Assembly: GCA_052318935.1 (NCBI GenBank)
Contig: JBQRKO010000001.1
Source: Niallia sp052318935
Lineage (GTDB): Bacteria; Bacillota; Bacilli; Bacillales; Cytobacillaceae
Direction: 5' to 3' (one strand)
DNA length: 64,000 bases
How positions within the stretch are numbered: the stretch's first letter is position 1; each line of letters starts with the position of its first letter. The notes under the pieces are model-generated. The model saw only the letters and a program-made list of their open reading frames with translations. It was not told the DNA's origin and searched no databases. Below are positions 24,933 to 33,299 of this stretch, piece by piece. Made by a program: the position numbers and the translations under genes.

Positions 24933-25424
24933 ATGAAAATAGCAAAAATATTATTTGTTTTAGCTGGGGCTATGGCAATAATGACAGGTTGTAATTTTAA
25001 TGATAATAACACTGCCTTGAATGAAAGAAACAATAACCGCAATGTAGATGTTGAGAATGTTGGTTATAAAACAAATAATAGAGGAACTGATAATCTTGAT
25101 TTAGCAGATAAAGCAGCGGATATGGTGACGGATTTAAAAGAAGTGGAACGAGCAGTTGTACTTAAAACAGACGAAAATGCTTTTGTTGCAGTCCAATTAA
25201 CTGGAAACCAAGAAGGCAATGTAACAAATAGACTCGAGGAAAAAATTGCAGATAAAGTTAGAGATGCTGACAAAGATGTTGACAATGTATATGTTTCCTC
25301 CAACCCAGATTTTTTTGATCGAATGACTAATTATGGACAAGATATTGAAAATGGCCAGCCAATAAGTGGACTGTTTAATGAGTTTACTGAAACTGTAAGA
25401 AGAGTATTTCCTAACTATCGATAA
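24933..25424 (+). CDS. YhcN/YlaJ-family sporulation lipoprotein
   Basis: The 163-residue protein has a lipoprotein signal peptide ending in the lipobox MTGC (C20). An Asn-rich spacer follows, then the YhcN/YlaJ domain (DLADKAADMVTDLKEVERAVVLKTDENAFVAVQL, in part). Members are spore inner-membrane or forespore lipoproteins. AGAAAGGAAGATCTGGA precedes the ATG. It ends with the FTETVRRVFPNYR tail typical of the family. It is a marker that the host sporulates. Confidence 0.87.
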   Translation: MKIAKILFVLAGAMAIMTGCNFNDNNTALNERNNNRNVDVENVGYKTNNRGTDNLDLADKAADMVTDLKEVERAVVLKTDENAFVAVQLTGNQEGNVTNRLEEKIADKVRDADKDVDNVYVSSNPDFFDRMTNYGQDIENGQPISGLFNEFTETVRRVFPNYR

Positions 25425-25444
25425 GGCTTTTCATCTAATATAAA

Positions 25445-25473
25445 AAGGATATCCGTGTATTTTGGATATCCTT
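25445..25473. terminator. Bidirectional terminator
   Basis: AAGGATATCC and GGATATCCTT form a perfect 10-bp stem with a 9-nt loop between the convergent genes ending at 25424 and 25479. Confidence 0.8.
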
Positions 25474-25478
25474 AAATA

Positions 25479-26018
25479 TTATCGTTTTTTGAATATAGTG
25501 GAAATGATTTTATCTGTTTCCATATTACTATCTACTTCGTATGTTCCAGGCTTCAAGTATTCGGCAACCCCTTTTTTATCCACTTTTCGGGAAAAGTCAA
25601 AGGCGCTTTCTTTAATGATTTTGCTACTTTTTAATGCTCGTCCAACATCGATGCTAGTCATACCATTTGTTACGGTAATCATCGTACGATAAACGACCTT
25701 ACCATCATTGTCTTTATTATCGGAATTTGCTTTTTTAGCAGATTCTTCTGCCTCTGCGACTTTTTTCTTCCATTCGTCTTCTGTCGCAGCATCTTTTTTA
25801 TCTATCTCTTCTTTTGTTTGCACTACATAACCGGAAGAAGCAAGTAAAGTTTTCATTTCATCAATAGTAGGTGTTTTTGCTACAGCAGTTTCTTCTGTTT
25901 TTTTGTTTTCCGTTTGAGCATTTGTCGCTTCTCCCTTGTTTGAGAAGTACATGATCCCACATGCTGTCGTAGCTAAAAGGAGTCCTGCTGAGAAGCTAGT
26001 AACTATATTAGACTTCAT
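25479..26018 (-). CDS. Membrane-anchored protein with MltG-like LysM subdomain
   Basis: The 179-residue protein has one N-terminal membrane helix (SFSAGLLLATTACGIMYFS) and a charged linker with a coiled-coil stretch. Its C-terminal domain, ITVTNGMTSIDVGRALKSS... ending LKPGTYEVDSNMETDKIIST, matches the LysM-like subdomain of MltG/YceG endolytic transglycosylases. The catalytic domain is absent, so it is not a transglycosylase itself. It overlaps the upstream gene by 11 nt. Likely a cell-wall associated partner protein; it resembles B. subtilis YqzC in size and layout. Confidence 0.65.
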   Translation of the reverse strand: MKSNIVTSFSAGLLLATTACGIMYFSNKGEATNAQTENKKTEETAVAKTPTIDEMKTLLASSGYVVQTKEEIDKKDAATEDEWKKKVAEAEESAKKANSDNKDNDGKVVYRTMITVTNGMTSIDVGRALKSSKIIKESAFDFSRKVDKKGVAEYLKPGTYEVDSNMETDKIISTIFKKR

Positions 26019-26388
26019 TTGCGACTTTTCTCCCTTCCTCTTTTGCTGTTAAGAAAGGAGATAGCATATGTTCTACATCCATTTCAGATAGATTTTTTTC
26101 TGCAGCAATGCTTTCTATTGAGTAGTTGCGCTTAAATAAGTCTAATACTTCGCGCATCATGATTCTTTCATTAGAAGATAATTTAATCCCTGCTTTTTTT
26201 TCAATTATCTCTAAATCAAGCTCAACGTTTCGTAATTGTTTTTGCAGCTGTTCCACTTCATCCAGTACAGAAAAGTGAATCATATCAATTTCTCGTTGTT
26301 CTGCTTTGGACGATTGTTGTGATTTTACAATCGACAAAATAAATAGGAGTAAGGCTGCACCAAACAAAATGGCTAAAGTCCATTCCAT
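26008..26388 (-). CDS. Single-pass membrane protein with helix-turn-helix tail
   Basis: The 126-residue protein has an N-terminal membrane helix (WTLAILFGAALLLFILSIV), a coiled-coil region (VEQLQKQLRNVELDLEIIEKKAG) and a small HTH-like end (RNYSIESIAAEKNLSEMDVEHMLSPF). It overlaps the MltG-like gene by 11 nt, so the two are co-translated. Resembles B. subtilis YqzD in size and neighbourhood; no function known. Confidence 0.6.
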   Translation of the reverse strand: MEWTLAILFGAALLLFILSIVKSQQSSKAEQREIDMIHFSVLDEVEQLQKQLRNVELDLEIIEKKAGIKLSSNERIMMREVLDLFKRNYSIESIAAEKNLSEMDVEHMLSPFLTAKEEGRKVANEV

Positions 26389-26527
26389 CGTTTAAGGTCC
26401 TCCCTCTTTTTAGAATCTACAATCCTAAGTTTCTATTATACAATCTTTTTTAAGATTTTTCGAATGAATTCTACAAAATCCTTCAAAAGTCAGAATGTAA
26501 TGGCGGTTTTTTGCCAAAATGCCTAGA

Positions 26528-27250
26528 TTAAACGCCTCTTTTATTTCCCCAAACTAGTGCATGCAGCTGAGGTAATACTCTCACATCATTCATTTCCGCT
26601 GATTCGATTGTTTGTTGAATGAGCCATTCGTACTTTTCTAATAATTTTGATCCTAATTCTGCATTATTTGAGTTAGTAAGATCATCGTTTCCTACTTGAA
26701 GATAAAAAGGAACATGTTGATAACGTGCATGGACTTTTTTTGCATACGCAAAATCCACTTCATCAAATACGACCACTTTAACACTAAAATCATTATTATT
26801 TTCTTGTAAGTTCGTTATAATAGTATCTAAAATGCAGAAATTTGTTTGCATACCTGAACTTGGTGGTTTTGGTGAAATCGTTAAATCATCAATTTTATAA
26901 AACCAGTCTTGCCATCTGCTTCCTTGCGTTTCTAACGCGACCGAAATGCCTTTTTCTTTTAATAAATTAATCAAACTGTCTAAAGCTGCTAAGAGGGCAG
27001 GATTTCCACCTGAGATGGTAACATGGTCAAAATATGCTCCTCCTAAAAGGGATAATTGTTCCCATATTTCCGCCGCTGTTAATTGCTGAATATCTTGTTT
27101 GGCTGAACCATCCCATGTAAAAGCCGAATCACACCAGGAACATTTATAATCACAGCCTGCAGTTCGTACAAACATCGTTTTTCGGCCAATTACCATGCCT
27201 TCTCCTTGTATCGTTGGACCGAAAATCTCAAGTACGGGAATTTTATTCAA
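26528..27250 (-). CDS. queE: 7-carboxy-7-deazaguanine synthase QueE
   Basis: A 240-residue radical-SAM enzyme with the cluster motif CDYKCSWCD (CxxxCxxC), VTISGGNPALL and the QueE-type N-terminus IPVLEIFGPTIQGEGMVIGRKTMF. It converts 6-carboxytetrahydropterin to 7-carboxy-7-deazaguanine in queuosine precursor synthesis. It overlaps queD by 8 nt. It is the last gene of queC-queD-queE and shares the preQ1 riboswitch upstream of queC. Confidence 0.93.
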   Translation of the reverse strand: MNKIPVLEIFGPTIQGEGMVIGRKTMFVRTAGCDYKCSWCDSAFTWDGSAKQDIQQLTAAEIWEQLSLLGGAYFDHVTISGGNPALLAALDSLINLLKEKGISVALETQGSRWQDWFYKIDDLTISPKPPSSGMQTNFCILDTIITNLQENNNDFSVKVVVFDEVDFAYAKKVHARYQHVPFYLQVGNDDLTNSNNAELGSKLLEKYEWLIQQTIESAEMNDVRVLPQLHALVWGNKRGV

Positions 27251-27731
27251 CTTCCATCCACTCCCGTCTCACTTCTGCATAACTTGTTGGTGTTTCATAA
27301 AGGCGGACAAATTCTAAACGTGTACCTTGTGAAATAGAAGATGGATTGGTTAATGCATCGTGCATTTTTTCATAAATCCAGACCACCATGTTTTCCGCCG
27401 TTGTATTCATTGTAGGTAATGTTTCATTTAGATAGCGATGATCAAGATAGATTTCGACTTTTTCTTTCCAGATTTTTTTGATGTCACCAAAATCAATGAC
27501 TAAACCAATATCATTTGTAAAACCACTAATGCCAAATACGACTTTATACGTATGTCCATGCAAGTTTTTACATTTTCCTTCATAGCAATGCAAATGATGG
27601 GCTGCATCAAATGTAAACTCTTTGCTGACAAGCACTCTTTTTTTATGATAATTTAATTCATTTCTTTGAATATCTTCATCTATTTTTTGCAGGCCTTCGA
27701 CAATTCGAAAGCCGAATATATTTTGGTCCAT
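27243..27731 (-). CDS. queD: 6-carboxytetrahydropterin synthase QueD
   Basis: The 162-residue protein has the QueD zinc ligands in FDAAHHL and LHGHTYKV and the catalytic cysteine in CYEGKCKNLHGH, with the DFGDIK and LDHRYLNE stretches typical of the PTPS/QueD family. It converts 7,8-dihydroneopterin triphosphate to 6-carboxytetrahydropterin. It touches queC by one base (27731) and overlaps queE. Confidence 0.93.
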   Translation of the reverse strand: MDQNIFGFRIVEGLQKIDEDIQRNELNYHKKRVLVSKEFTFDAAHHLHCYEGKCKNLHGHTYKVVFGISGFTNDIGLVIDFGDIKKIWKEKVEIYLDHRYLNETLPTMNTTAENMVVWIYEKMHDALTNPSSISQGTRLEFVRLYETPTSYAEVRREWMEVE

Positions 27732-28402
27732 TACTGTTTTTCCACCTTTTGTTTTGAATGTAAATAACTATCTAATCCTGCTTTTCTTAATTTACAAGCC
27801 GGACATTCTCCACAACCATTTCCAATGATGCCTTCATAACAAGTTAATGTATGTTCTCGAATATAGTCTAATTGCTTTAATTCATCTGCAAGCTTCCACG
27901 TTTCCGCTTTATCTAGCCACATTAATGGGGTGTGGATGACAAATTGGCTGTCCATTGCTAAATTAATCGTCACATTAAGCGATTTGATAAAAGCATCGCG
28001 GCAATCAGGATAGCCGCTGAAATCTGTTTCGCAAACACCTGTAATAATATGCTTCGCACCAATTTGGCTTGCCAAAACAGCAGCAAAGGAAAGGAAAAGT
28101 AAATTACGTCCTGGTACAAAAGTGGATGGCAATTCTCCGTTTTCCCCTTCTTTTACTTCGATATCGTTTCTTGTTAGTGCATTCGGTGCAAGCTGATTTA
28201 ATAACGCCATATCCAGTACATGATGGTAAACATGTAAGTCTTTCGCGATTTTTTTTGCACATTCAATCTCTTCTTTATGGCGCTGATTATAATTAAAGGT
28301 AACAACCTCTACTTCTTTAAATGTTTTTAATGCCCAGAATAAACAAGTAGTACTATCCTGCCCTCCGCTAAACACTACTACCGCTTTTTCATCTTTTAAC
28401 AT
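27731..28402 (-). CDS. queC: 7-cyano-7-deazaguanine synthase QueC
   Basis: The start is ATG 28402 (MLKDEKAVVVFSGGQDSTTC) after AAGGGAG with 8 nt spacing; the frame to 28435 is unsupported. About 223 residues. The PP-loop SGGQDSTT binds ATP. The zinc ligands lie near the C-terminus (CYEGIIGNGCGECPACKLR). It converts 7-carboxy-7-deazaguanine and ammonia to preQ0. First gene of the operon. No queF is seen here, so preQ0 reduction must be encoded elsewhere. Confidence 0.94.
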   Translation of the reverse strand: MLKDEKAVVVFSGGQDSTTCLFWALKTFKEVEVVTFNYNQRHKEEIECAKKIAKDLHVYHHVLDMALLNQLAPNALTRNDIEVKEGENGELPSTFVPGRNLLFLSFAAVLASQIGAKHIITGVCETDFSGYPDCRDAFIKSLNVTINLAMDSQFVIHTPLMWLDKAETWKLADELKQLDYIREHTLTCYEGIIGNGCGECPACKLRKAGLDSYLHSKQKVEKQ

Positions 28403-28477
28403 CGTATATACTCCCTTCTTAACATTCATTATCAAAATACAATTAAAATAAACTTGTTAAGTACTTAGCCGCAAATA

Positions 28478-28550
28478 AAAAAGCAGCACTCCAAGATGGA
28501 AGTACTGCTTCATCTTAGTTTTTTTAAAGAGGGGGGCTAGAACCTCTATT
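28478..28550 (-). promoter_or_regulatory. PreQ1-I riboswitch with terminator
   Basis: On the minus strand the aptamer (28547-28514) reads AGAGGTTCTAGC, C-run, CTCTTTAAAAAAACTAAG, the class-I preQ1 consensus with its A-rich pseudoknot tail. It is followed by a strong terminator stem (28510-28478, AGCAGTACTTCCA with its partner) and a T-run. It precedes queC by about 75 bp. Ligand binding should stop queCDE transcription. Confidence 0.88.
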
Positions 28551-28621
28551 ATTTGTTATAATCATTCCTATCCTACCATACTTTTTGTAAAAAAAAAACT
28601 ACGAACTCTTTGAGTAGGCAC

Positions 28622-28789
28622 TCAGTAATCCGTATTTTTTTGATCGATTACTTTATTATATTCTTCTTCTAATTCTATCACGGTTAACTCGAATAAATGC
28701 AGAGATTCTTTTTTATAGATACCATGATGAAGTAGTTTTTCAATCAGTTCGTTTTTTTGGTTTTCTACTTGTGATAGTTGTTTTTCCAT
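28622..28789 (-). CDS. FbpA-like small protein, 55 aa
   Basis: ATG 28789 follows AAAGGGG by 9 nt. The product begins MEKQLSQVENQKNELIEKLL and continues HHGIYKKESLHLFELTVIELEEEY, matching the Fur-regulated basic protein FbpA pattern (LIxxGIYKxxDxxLYELTLxELExEY). In B. subtilis FbpA-type proteins work with an iron-sparing small RNA. Here the upstream leader, 28945-29099, is a SAM-I riboswitch with no other gene between, an unexpected regulator. A short hairpin and T9 on the minus strand at about 28588-28618 end the transcript before queC's leader. Confidence 0.65.
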   Translation of the reverse strand: MEKQLSQVENQKNELIEKLLHHGIYKKESLHLFELTVIELEEEYNKVIDQKNTDY

Positions 28790-28944
28790 AGTTAGGTTTC
28801 CCCTTTCTAAATAAATATATTATTCACATTTCCTTAGTCGGATTAAATGTTGTGTGCTAATTATGTTCCTTTGATAATATGAAAAAGAAGATATACTTAT
28901 TATTTTTTTCCAATTTCTGATGCTTTAAACATCATATGAACAAA

Positions 28945-29099
28945 AAATCCCCTTCTGAAGACAGAAGAGGATTTAAGCTGCTTTTTTCTCTTCTTATCTT
29001 TCAGACCATTATTTGTCTGTAGGAATTGGCACAGTATTCGAAAGAACCCGCTGCCGAGGTATCATAGGGCCGTTTCCCTCCACCTCTCTGGATAAGATG
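28945..29099 (-). promoter_or_regulatory. SAM-I riboswitch (S box) with terminator
   Basis: Minus-strand consensus pieces in order: P1 arm CTTATCCAGAGAGGTGGAGG (from 29099), GGCCCTATGATACC, CGGCAGCGGGTTC, GTGCCAATTCCTACAG, CTGAAAGATAAG (P1 return arm about 28990). A terminator follows with AAATCCTCTTCT pairing to AGAAGGGGATTT and a T-run (28974-28945). S boxes normally control methionine, cysteine or SAM genes, yet the only downstream ORF is the 55-residue FbpA-like gene. Confidence 0.88.
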
Positions 29100-29196
29100 T
29101 ATTATGGTTAGTAAATGTACAAATAATTAAAACAGGATAAAAAATAAAAGTCAAGTCATAACCTTTTTCATTTTTGTATAGAATTTTCCACACCAA

Positions 29197-29240
29197 AAAA
29201 CAGTCTTATTCAAATAGTATGAACAAGACTGTTTTTTTAT
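29197..29240 (-). terminator. Terminator of htpG
   Basis: AAAACAGTCTT with internal TTCA pairs to GAA and AAGACTGTTTT, followed by a T-run on the minus strand just beyond the htpG stop at 29251. Confidence 0.75.
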
Positions 29241-29250
29241 GATCAATATT

Positions 29251-31131
29251 TTATTTCATTATTTTACAAAGATCATTCGTAAAGGCAACTGGATCTTCGA
29301 TTGGCAATCCTTCAATTAAAAGTGCTTGATTGTACAATAGATTTGTATACAAGGTTAACTTTTCTTTATCCTGTTCAAAGGCAGCTGTTAAAGATTGAAA
29401 AACTTCATGGTTTTTATTTATTTCCAATACTTTATCTGCTTTAACATGCTGATTGTCAGGCATAGCAGCTAGGATTTTTTCCATTTCAATCGTTACATCC
29501 CCTTCTGTTGATAAACAAACAGGGTGGGATTTTAAACGATTGGATAACTTTACCTTTTTTACTTTTCCAGACAATAGGTTGTTCATATACGTAAATAATT
29601 CTTTGTTTTCTTCTTCCGATGCTTTGTCTTCAGCATTGTCATCTTGATCGATGCCAAGATCACTGCTTGATACAGATTTAAATTCTTTATCTTTATAGTT
29701 CATCAGTATTTTGATGGCGAATTCATCAATATCATCTGTGAAGAAAAGAATTTCATAGCCTTTATCGGTCACAAGTTCTGTTTGTGGAAGCTTTTCAATT
29801 CTTTCAATGGAATCGCCTGCTGCATAATAAATATATTTTTGATCCTCCGGCATATTGGCAACATACTCATCTAAAGAGACAAGTTTCTTCTCTTTAGATG
29901 AATGGAATAATAATAAATCCTGCAGCATTTCTTTATTTGCGCCAAAATCGCTGTACACACCATATTTTAATTGTCTGCCAAAAGATTGATAGAACGTTTC
30001 ATATTTTTCTCTTTCATTTTTCAATAAGCTTTGTAATTGGCTTTTCACTTTTTTAGTAATATTTTTTTCAATTCTTTTTAATTGACGGTCATGCTGGAGC
30101 ATTTCTCTTGAAATATTAAGGGAAAGATCTTCAGAATCGACCATTCCTTTTACAAAGCTAAAATAATCAGGTAGTAAATCTCCGCATTTTTCCATAATTA
30201 ATACGCCATTAGCATATAACTCCAACCCTTTTTCGTATTCTTTTGAATAATAGTCATATGGCGTTTTTTCGGGTATATATAAAATAGCATTGTAACGGAT
30301 GCTGCCATCTACGCTAATATGAATATGCTGAAGCGGCTGATCAAATCCATACCGTTTTTCATGATAAAATTGCTGATAATCTTCTTCTGTTAATTCGTTT
30401 TTATTTTTGCGCCAAATTGGAACCATGCTGTTAATTGTTTCTTCTTCTGTATATTCTTCTGTTTCATTTTCCGTTCCTTCTTTTGCACGGTGCTTTTTTA
30501 CATCCATTTTAATAGGATAGCGGATAAAATCAGAGTATTTTTTGATAATCGATTGCAGGCGGTATTCTTCTAAAAATTCATCATATTGATCTTCTTCTGT
30601 ATTTTCTTTTATTTGTAAAATAATATCGGTGCCGACTGTGTCTTTTTCAGTTTCTTCTATTGTATATCCGTCTGCCCCATGTGATGCCCATTTGTAGGCG
30701 GTTTCGCTGCCAAGTGCTTTTGTGATAACGGTAACGACATCTGCGACCATAAAGGCAGCATAAAAGCCAACACCAAATTGGCCGATAATATCATGTCCAT
30801 CTTTGCTTTCGTTTTCTGTTTTAAATGCCAAGGATCCGCTTTTTGCGATGGTCCCAAGGTTATTTTCTAATTCATCCTGTGTCATCCCGATGCCAGTATC
30901 GGAAATTGTAAGGGTCTTCTTCTCTTTATCAACAAATAATTTAATATAATAATCGTCTTTATTAAATGAGATGTTGTCATCTGTTAATGCTTTATAATAA
31001 ATTTTATCAATCGCATCACTTGCATTCGAAATCAACTCTCGCAAAAACACTTCACGTTGAGAATAAATAGAATTAATCATCATTTCTAATAGTCTTTTTG
31101 ATTCCGCTTTAAATTCTTTTGTTTGTACCAT
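29251..31131 (-). CDS. htpG: Hsp90 chaperone HtpG
   Basis: The 626-residue protein has the GHKL ATPase N-domain (LISNASDAIDKI, DTGIGM, GQFGVGFYAAFM), the middle domain with the catalytic arginine region (LNISREMLQHDRQLKRI) and a C-terminal dimerisation domain. Full length for bacterial Hsp90. Cytosolic ATP-dependent chaperone. The ATG follows AAGGGAG. Single gene with its own terminator; no CIRCE element seen upstream. Confidence 0.96.
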   Translation of the reverse strand: MVQTKEFKAESKRLLEMMINSIYSQREVFLRELISNASDAIDKIYYKALTDDNISFNKDDYYIKLFVDKEKKTLTISDTGIGMTQDELENNLGTIAKSGSLAFKTENESKDGHDIIGQFGVGFYAAFMVADVVTVITKALGSETAYKWASHGADGYTIEETEKDTVGTDIILQIKENTEEDQYDEFLEEYRLQSIIKKYSDFIRYPIKMDVKKHRAKEGTENETEEYTEEETINSMVPIWRKNKNELTEEDYQQFYHEKRYGFDQPLQHIHISVDGSIRYNAILYIPEKTPYDYYSKEYEKGLELYANGVLIMEKCGDLLPDYFSFVKGMVDSEDLSLNISREMLQHDRQLKRIEKNITKKVKSQLQSLLKNEREKYETFYQSFGRQLKYGVYSDFGANKEMLQDLLLFHSSKEKKLVSLDEYVANMPEDQKYIYYAAGDSIERIEKLPQTELVTDKGYEILFFTDDIDEFAIKILMNYKDKEFKSVSSSDLGIDQDDNAEDKASEEENKELFTYMNNLLSGKVKKVKLSNRLKSHPVCLSTEGDVTIEMEKILAAMPDNQHVKADKVLEINKNHEVFQSLTAAFEQDKEKLTLYTNLLYNQALLIEGLPIEDPVAFTNDLCKIMK

Positions 31132-31295
31132 AAAATATTCTCCCTTCAGTTTTTTTTCTAGTTCTATGTAAAAATAGTATAGCTTAGCACTTCATCACAA
31201 AGAGTGCTAACCACTATTTTAATACCATGTATTTGAAAATATGTCAACTGAAAAAGGAATCCGGCTTCTGCATTTTAAAGGGATATTTTGCTCGT

Positions 31296-31342
31296 AATAT
31301 AAAAAACTCACTGAAATAGTTTTCCAATGAGTTTTTTATATT
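31296..31342. terminator. Terminator downstream of the GNAT gene
   Basis: A 15-bp stem, AATATAAAAAACTCA with TGAGTTTTTTATATT, overlaps the end of the gene that stops at 31336. Confidence 0.7.
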
Positions 31343-31749
31343 ACGATAGACATTCCAGGAGCATCTGCTTCTCTTTCTTGAAAGCCTAATTTTTTATAAA
31401 ATTGTTGTTTTCCTTTTGCGGAAAAAAGTTGAATAGACTGAATACCGCTTTGTTGGCATTTCTGTAATAGACCTTCAATAATTTCTTTACCTAATCCAGT
31501 TCCTTGATAAGAAGGATCTACCATTACGTCACATATTAATGCTTGATATACTCCATCAGATATCATTCTGCCAAAAGCAATTAAAGATTCTCCATCGTAT
31601 ATAGATAAACAAAACCAGCTATTAGTTGCAGCTGTATATAATTGTTCTTGTGTGTAATTCCCTTTTTTATTTTTTAATAATCCACTCACTTCGTGCAAAT
31701 GAGCAAATGGTTTATATTCAGGTATTTTATCGGTAACTAAATAATTCAT
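31336..31749 (-). CDS. GNAT family N-acetyltransferase
   Basis: The ATG at 31749 (MNYLVTDKIPEYKPF) is chosen over the one at 31755 because AAGGGG is then 7 nt away. The 137-residue protein has the acetyl-CoA loop DPSYQGTGLGKEIIEGLL (R/QxxGxG/A) and the C-terminal FYKKLGFQER motif. It belongs to the small bacterial GNATs related to YitI/PhnO-like enzymes. Substrate unknown. Single gene. Confidence 0.87.
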   Translation of the reverse strand: MNYLVTDKIPEYKPFAHLHEVSGLLKNKKGNYTQEQLYTAATNSWFCLSIYDGESLIAFGRMISDGVYQALICDVMVDPSYQGTGLGKEIIEGLLQKCQQSGIQSIQLFSAKGKQQFYKKLGFQEREADAPGMSIVI

Positions 31750-32002
31750 AAACATTCCCCTTCATTAAAGATCAACTAATAATATTTATACAATATATTT
31801 AATAAATATGCAATTAGATTTTGATAAATTTATGAAAAAAAGTTAGGTTAAAAGAAATAAACGCATTTAAATAAAGAGAGCTCCCAAATAAGTCGTTTTT
31901 TCGACTTTAGGAAGCCCCTTTTCATATACGAGAATATTAAATTTTATCTGATTTTCCTATTTTGGACAGCACCAGAGTGTAAATAAACTGGATGTCTCTG
32001 GT

Positions 32003-33079
32003 TTATTCCGCTTCTGTACTATCAGATGCATAAAAATGATACTGATTTTTCCCTTTATCTTTTGCCATATACATTGCTTTATCTGCGTAGGCTATTAATT
32101 TATCTTTATTATCACTGTCATCAGGATATAAACTGATCCCGATGCTTAATGTGATCGATGCTTCCATTTGATTGATAACATATGGTTTCGAGACAGAATG
32201 TATAATCCGTTCGGTAATTTTTTTCATTTCGATTTTATTCGTTTCCTCAAACACAATAATAAATTCATCGCCGCCTATTCGAGCAATATAATCTTCTTCT
32301 CTAATACTTTTGTGGAAGCGGTCTGCCACTTCCATTAATAATACATCACCAGCATGATGCCCTAATGTATCATTTACTATTTTAAAATCGTCTAAATCAA
32401 TAAACATAATGGCTAACGTATGTTGATGTCGCTTTGATCTTGCAATCGCTTTATGCAAATGTCGGTCTAGTGCCTTTCGATTGGATAAATCGGTTAAATG
32501 ATCTGTATAGGCTAATTTTTTTAATTCTTCTTCTAATGTTTTTCTTTTTGAAATATCTAGGATTTGCGCATTTATTTGCAGTATAGTGCCATTTGAATCA
32601 ATAATCGATTTTGCAAAACAGAGTATCCATTTTTCTTTTTCCTCTGGATGATTTATACGGAATTCTACCTGCTTGCTTTCCCCTTTTTTTAAAGCATTTA
32701 TTAATTCATCAATAATAGATAAATCCTCTGTAATAATAATCTGTCTGTATAATTGCGGATTTTCAATTATCTTATCTGCTGGATATCCAATAAGCATTTC
32801 GAAATTTTCCGAAAAATAATACTCTTTCTTAGGTGGACGAAATAGTAATAATCCACCTATGGAATGAACCAATGATTGATGTGATTTTACTTGATTCTGC
32901 AGTTGGAGAATTAGTAGATTTTTTTTCTTTAAATCTTTGTTCATTCGTTTACTTTCTCTGATGAGCACCTTTGTTTTATTCAAAAAATAAAGAACTGTAA
33001 TAACAAGAAAAACAATTAAAATAATGTTTACAGCTTTAGCCCAAAAAAAATATGTAACTGTCATTGAAATAATAGTCAT
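32003..33079 (-). CDS. Membrane diguanylate cyclase with PAS domain
   Basis: The 358-residue protein has an N-terminal membrane helix (ILIVFLVITVLYFLN), a coiled-coil linker, a PAS-like domain (about 75-175) and a GGDEF domain with an intact GGDEF at 269-273. The inhibitory I-site RxxD (REED, 260-263) lies exactly five residues before GGDEF, so the enzyme should be active and product-inhibited. It makes c-di-GMP from two GTP. A long hairpin (31891-31908 core AAGTCG/CGACTT) lies downstream. The truncated EAL gene at 42826 is the only phosphodiesterase-like sequence nearby. Confidence 0.9.
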   Translation of the reverse strand: MTIISMTVTYFFWAKAVNIILIVFLVITVLYFLNKTKVLIRESKRMNKDLKKKNLLILQLQNQVKSHQSLVHSIGGLLLFRPPKKEYYFSENFEMLIGYPADKIIENPQLYRQIIITEDLSIIDELINALKKGESKQVEFRINHPEEKEKWILCFAKSIIDSNGTILQINAQILDISKRKTLEEELKKLAYTDHLTDLSNRKALDRHLHKAIARSKRHQHTLAIMFIDLDDFKIVNDTLGHHAGDVLLMEVADRFHKSIREEDYIARIGGDEFIIVFEETNKIEMKKITERIIHSVSKPYVINQMEASITLSIGISLYPDDSDNKDKLIAYADKAMYMAKDKGKNQYHFYASDSTEAE

Positions 33080-33261
33080 TTGAAAACAAAAACCTCTTTC
33101 AGCAAGATTGTTCTATTACATTAAATGAAGAGAATATCAATTACAAGTGAAAAGCATAACAATATTTCTTTATGCATATAGATCTATTTTAACATAAATA
33201 ACCCAATATATTCCTATTAAAACATAATTATTAACTTTAAGTAAATACAGTCATTTATATA

Positions 33262-33293
33262 AAAAAGCATCCTTTCTTATTTGGATGCTTTTT
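33262..33293 (-). terminator. Terminator of the permease gene
   Basis: AAAAAGCATCC pairs perfectly with GGATGCTTTTT across a 10-nt loop, 7 bp beyond the permease stop. Confidence 0.8.
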
Positions 33294-33299
33294 CAAAGA

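Noticed and set aside
28800..28900. Fur box upstream of the FbpA-like ORF
   Set aside because: Only one half-site (ATTATCA) is present, so Fur control cannot be claimed.
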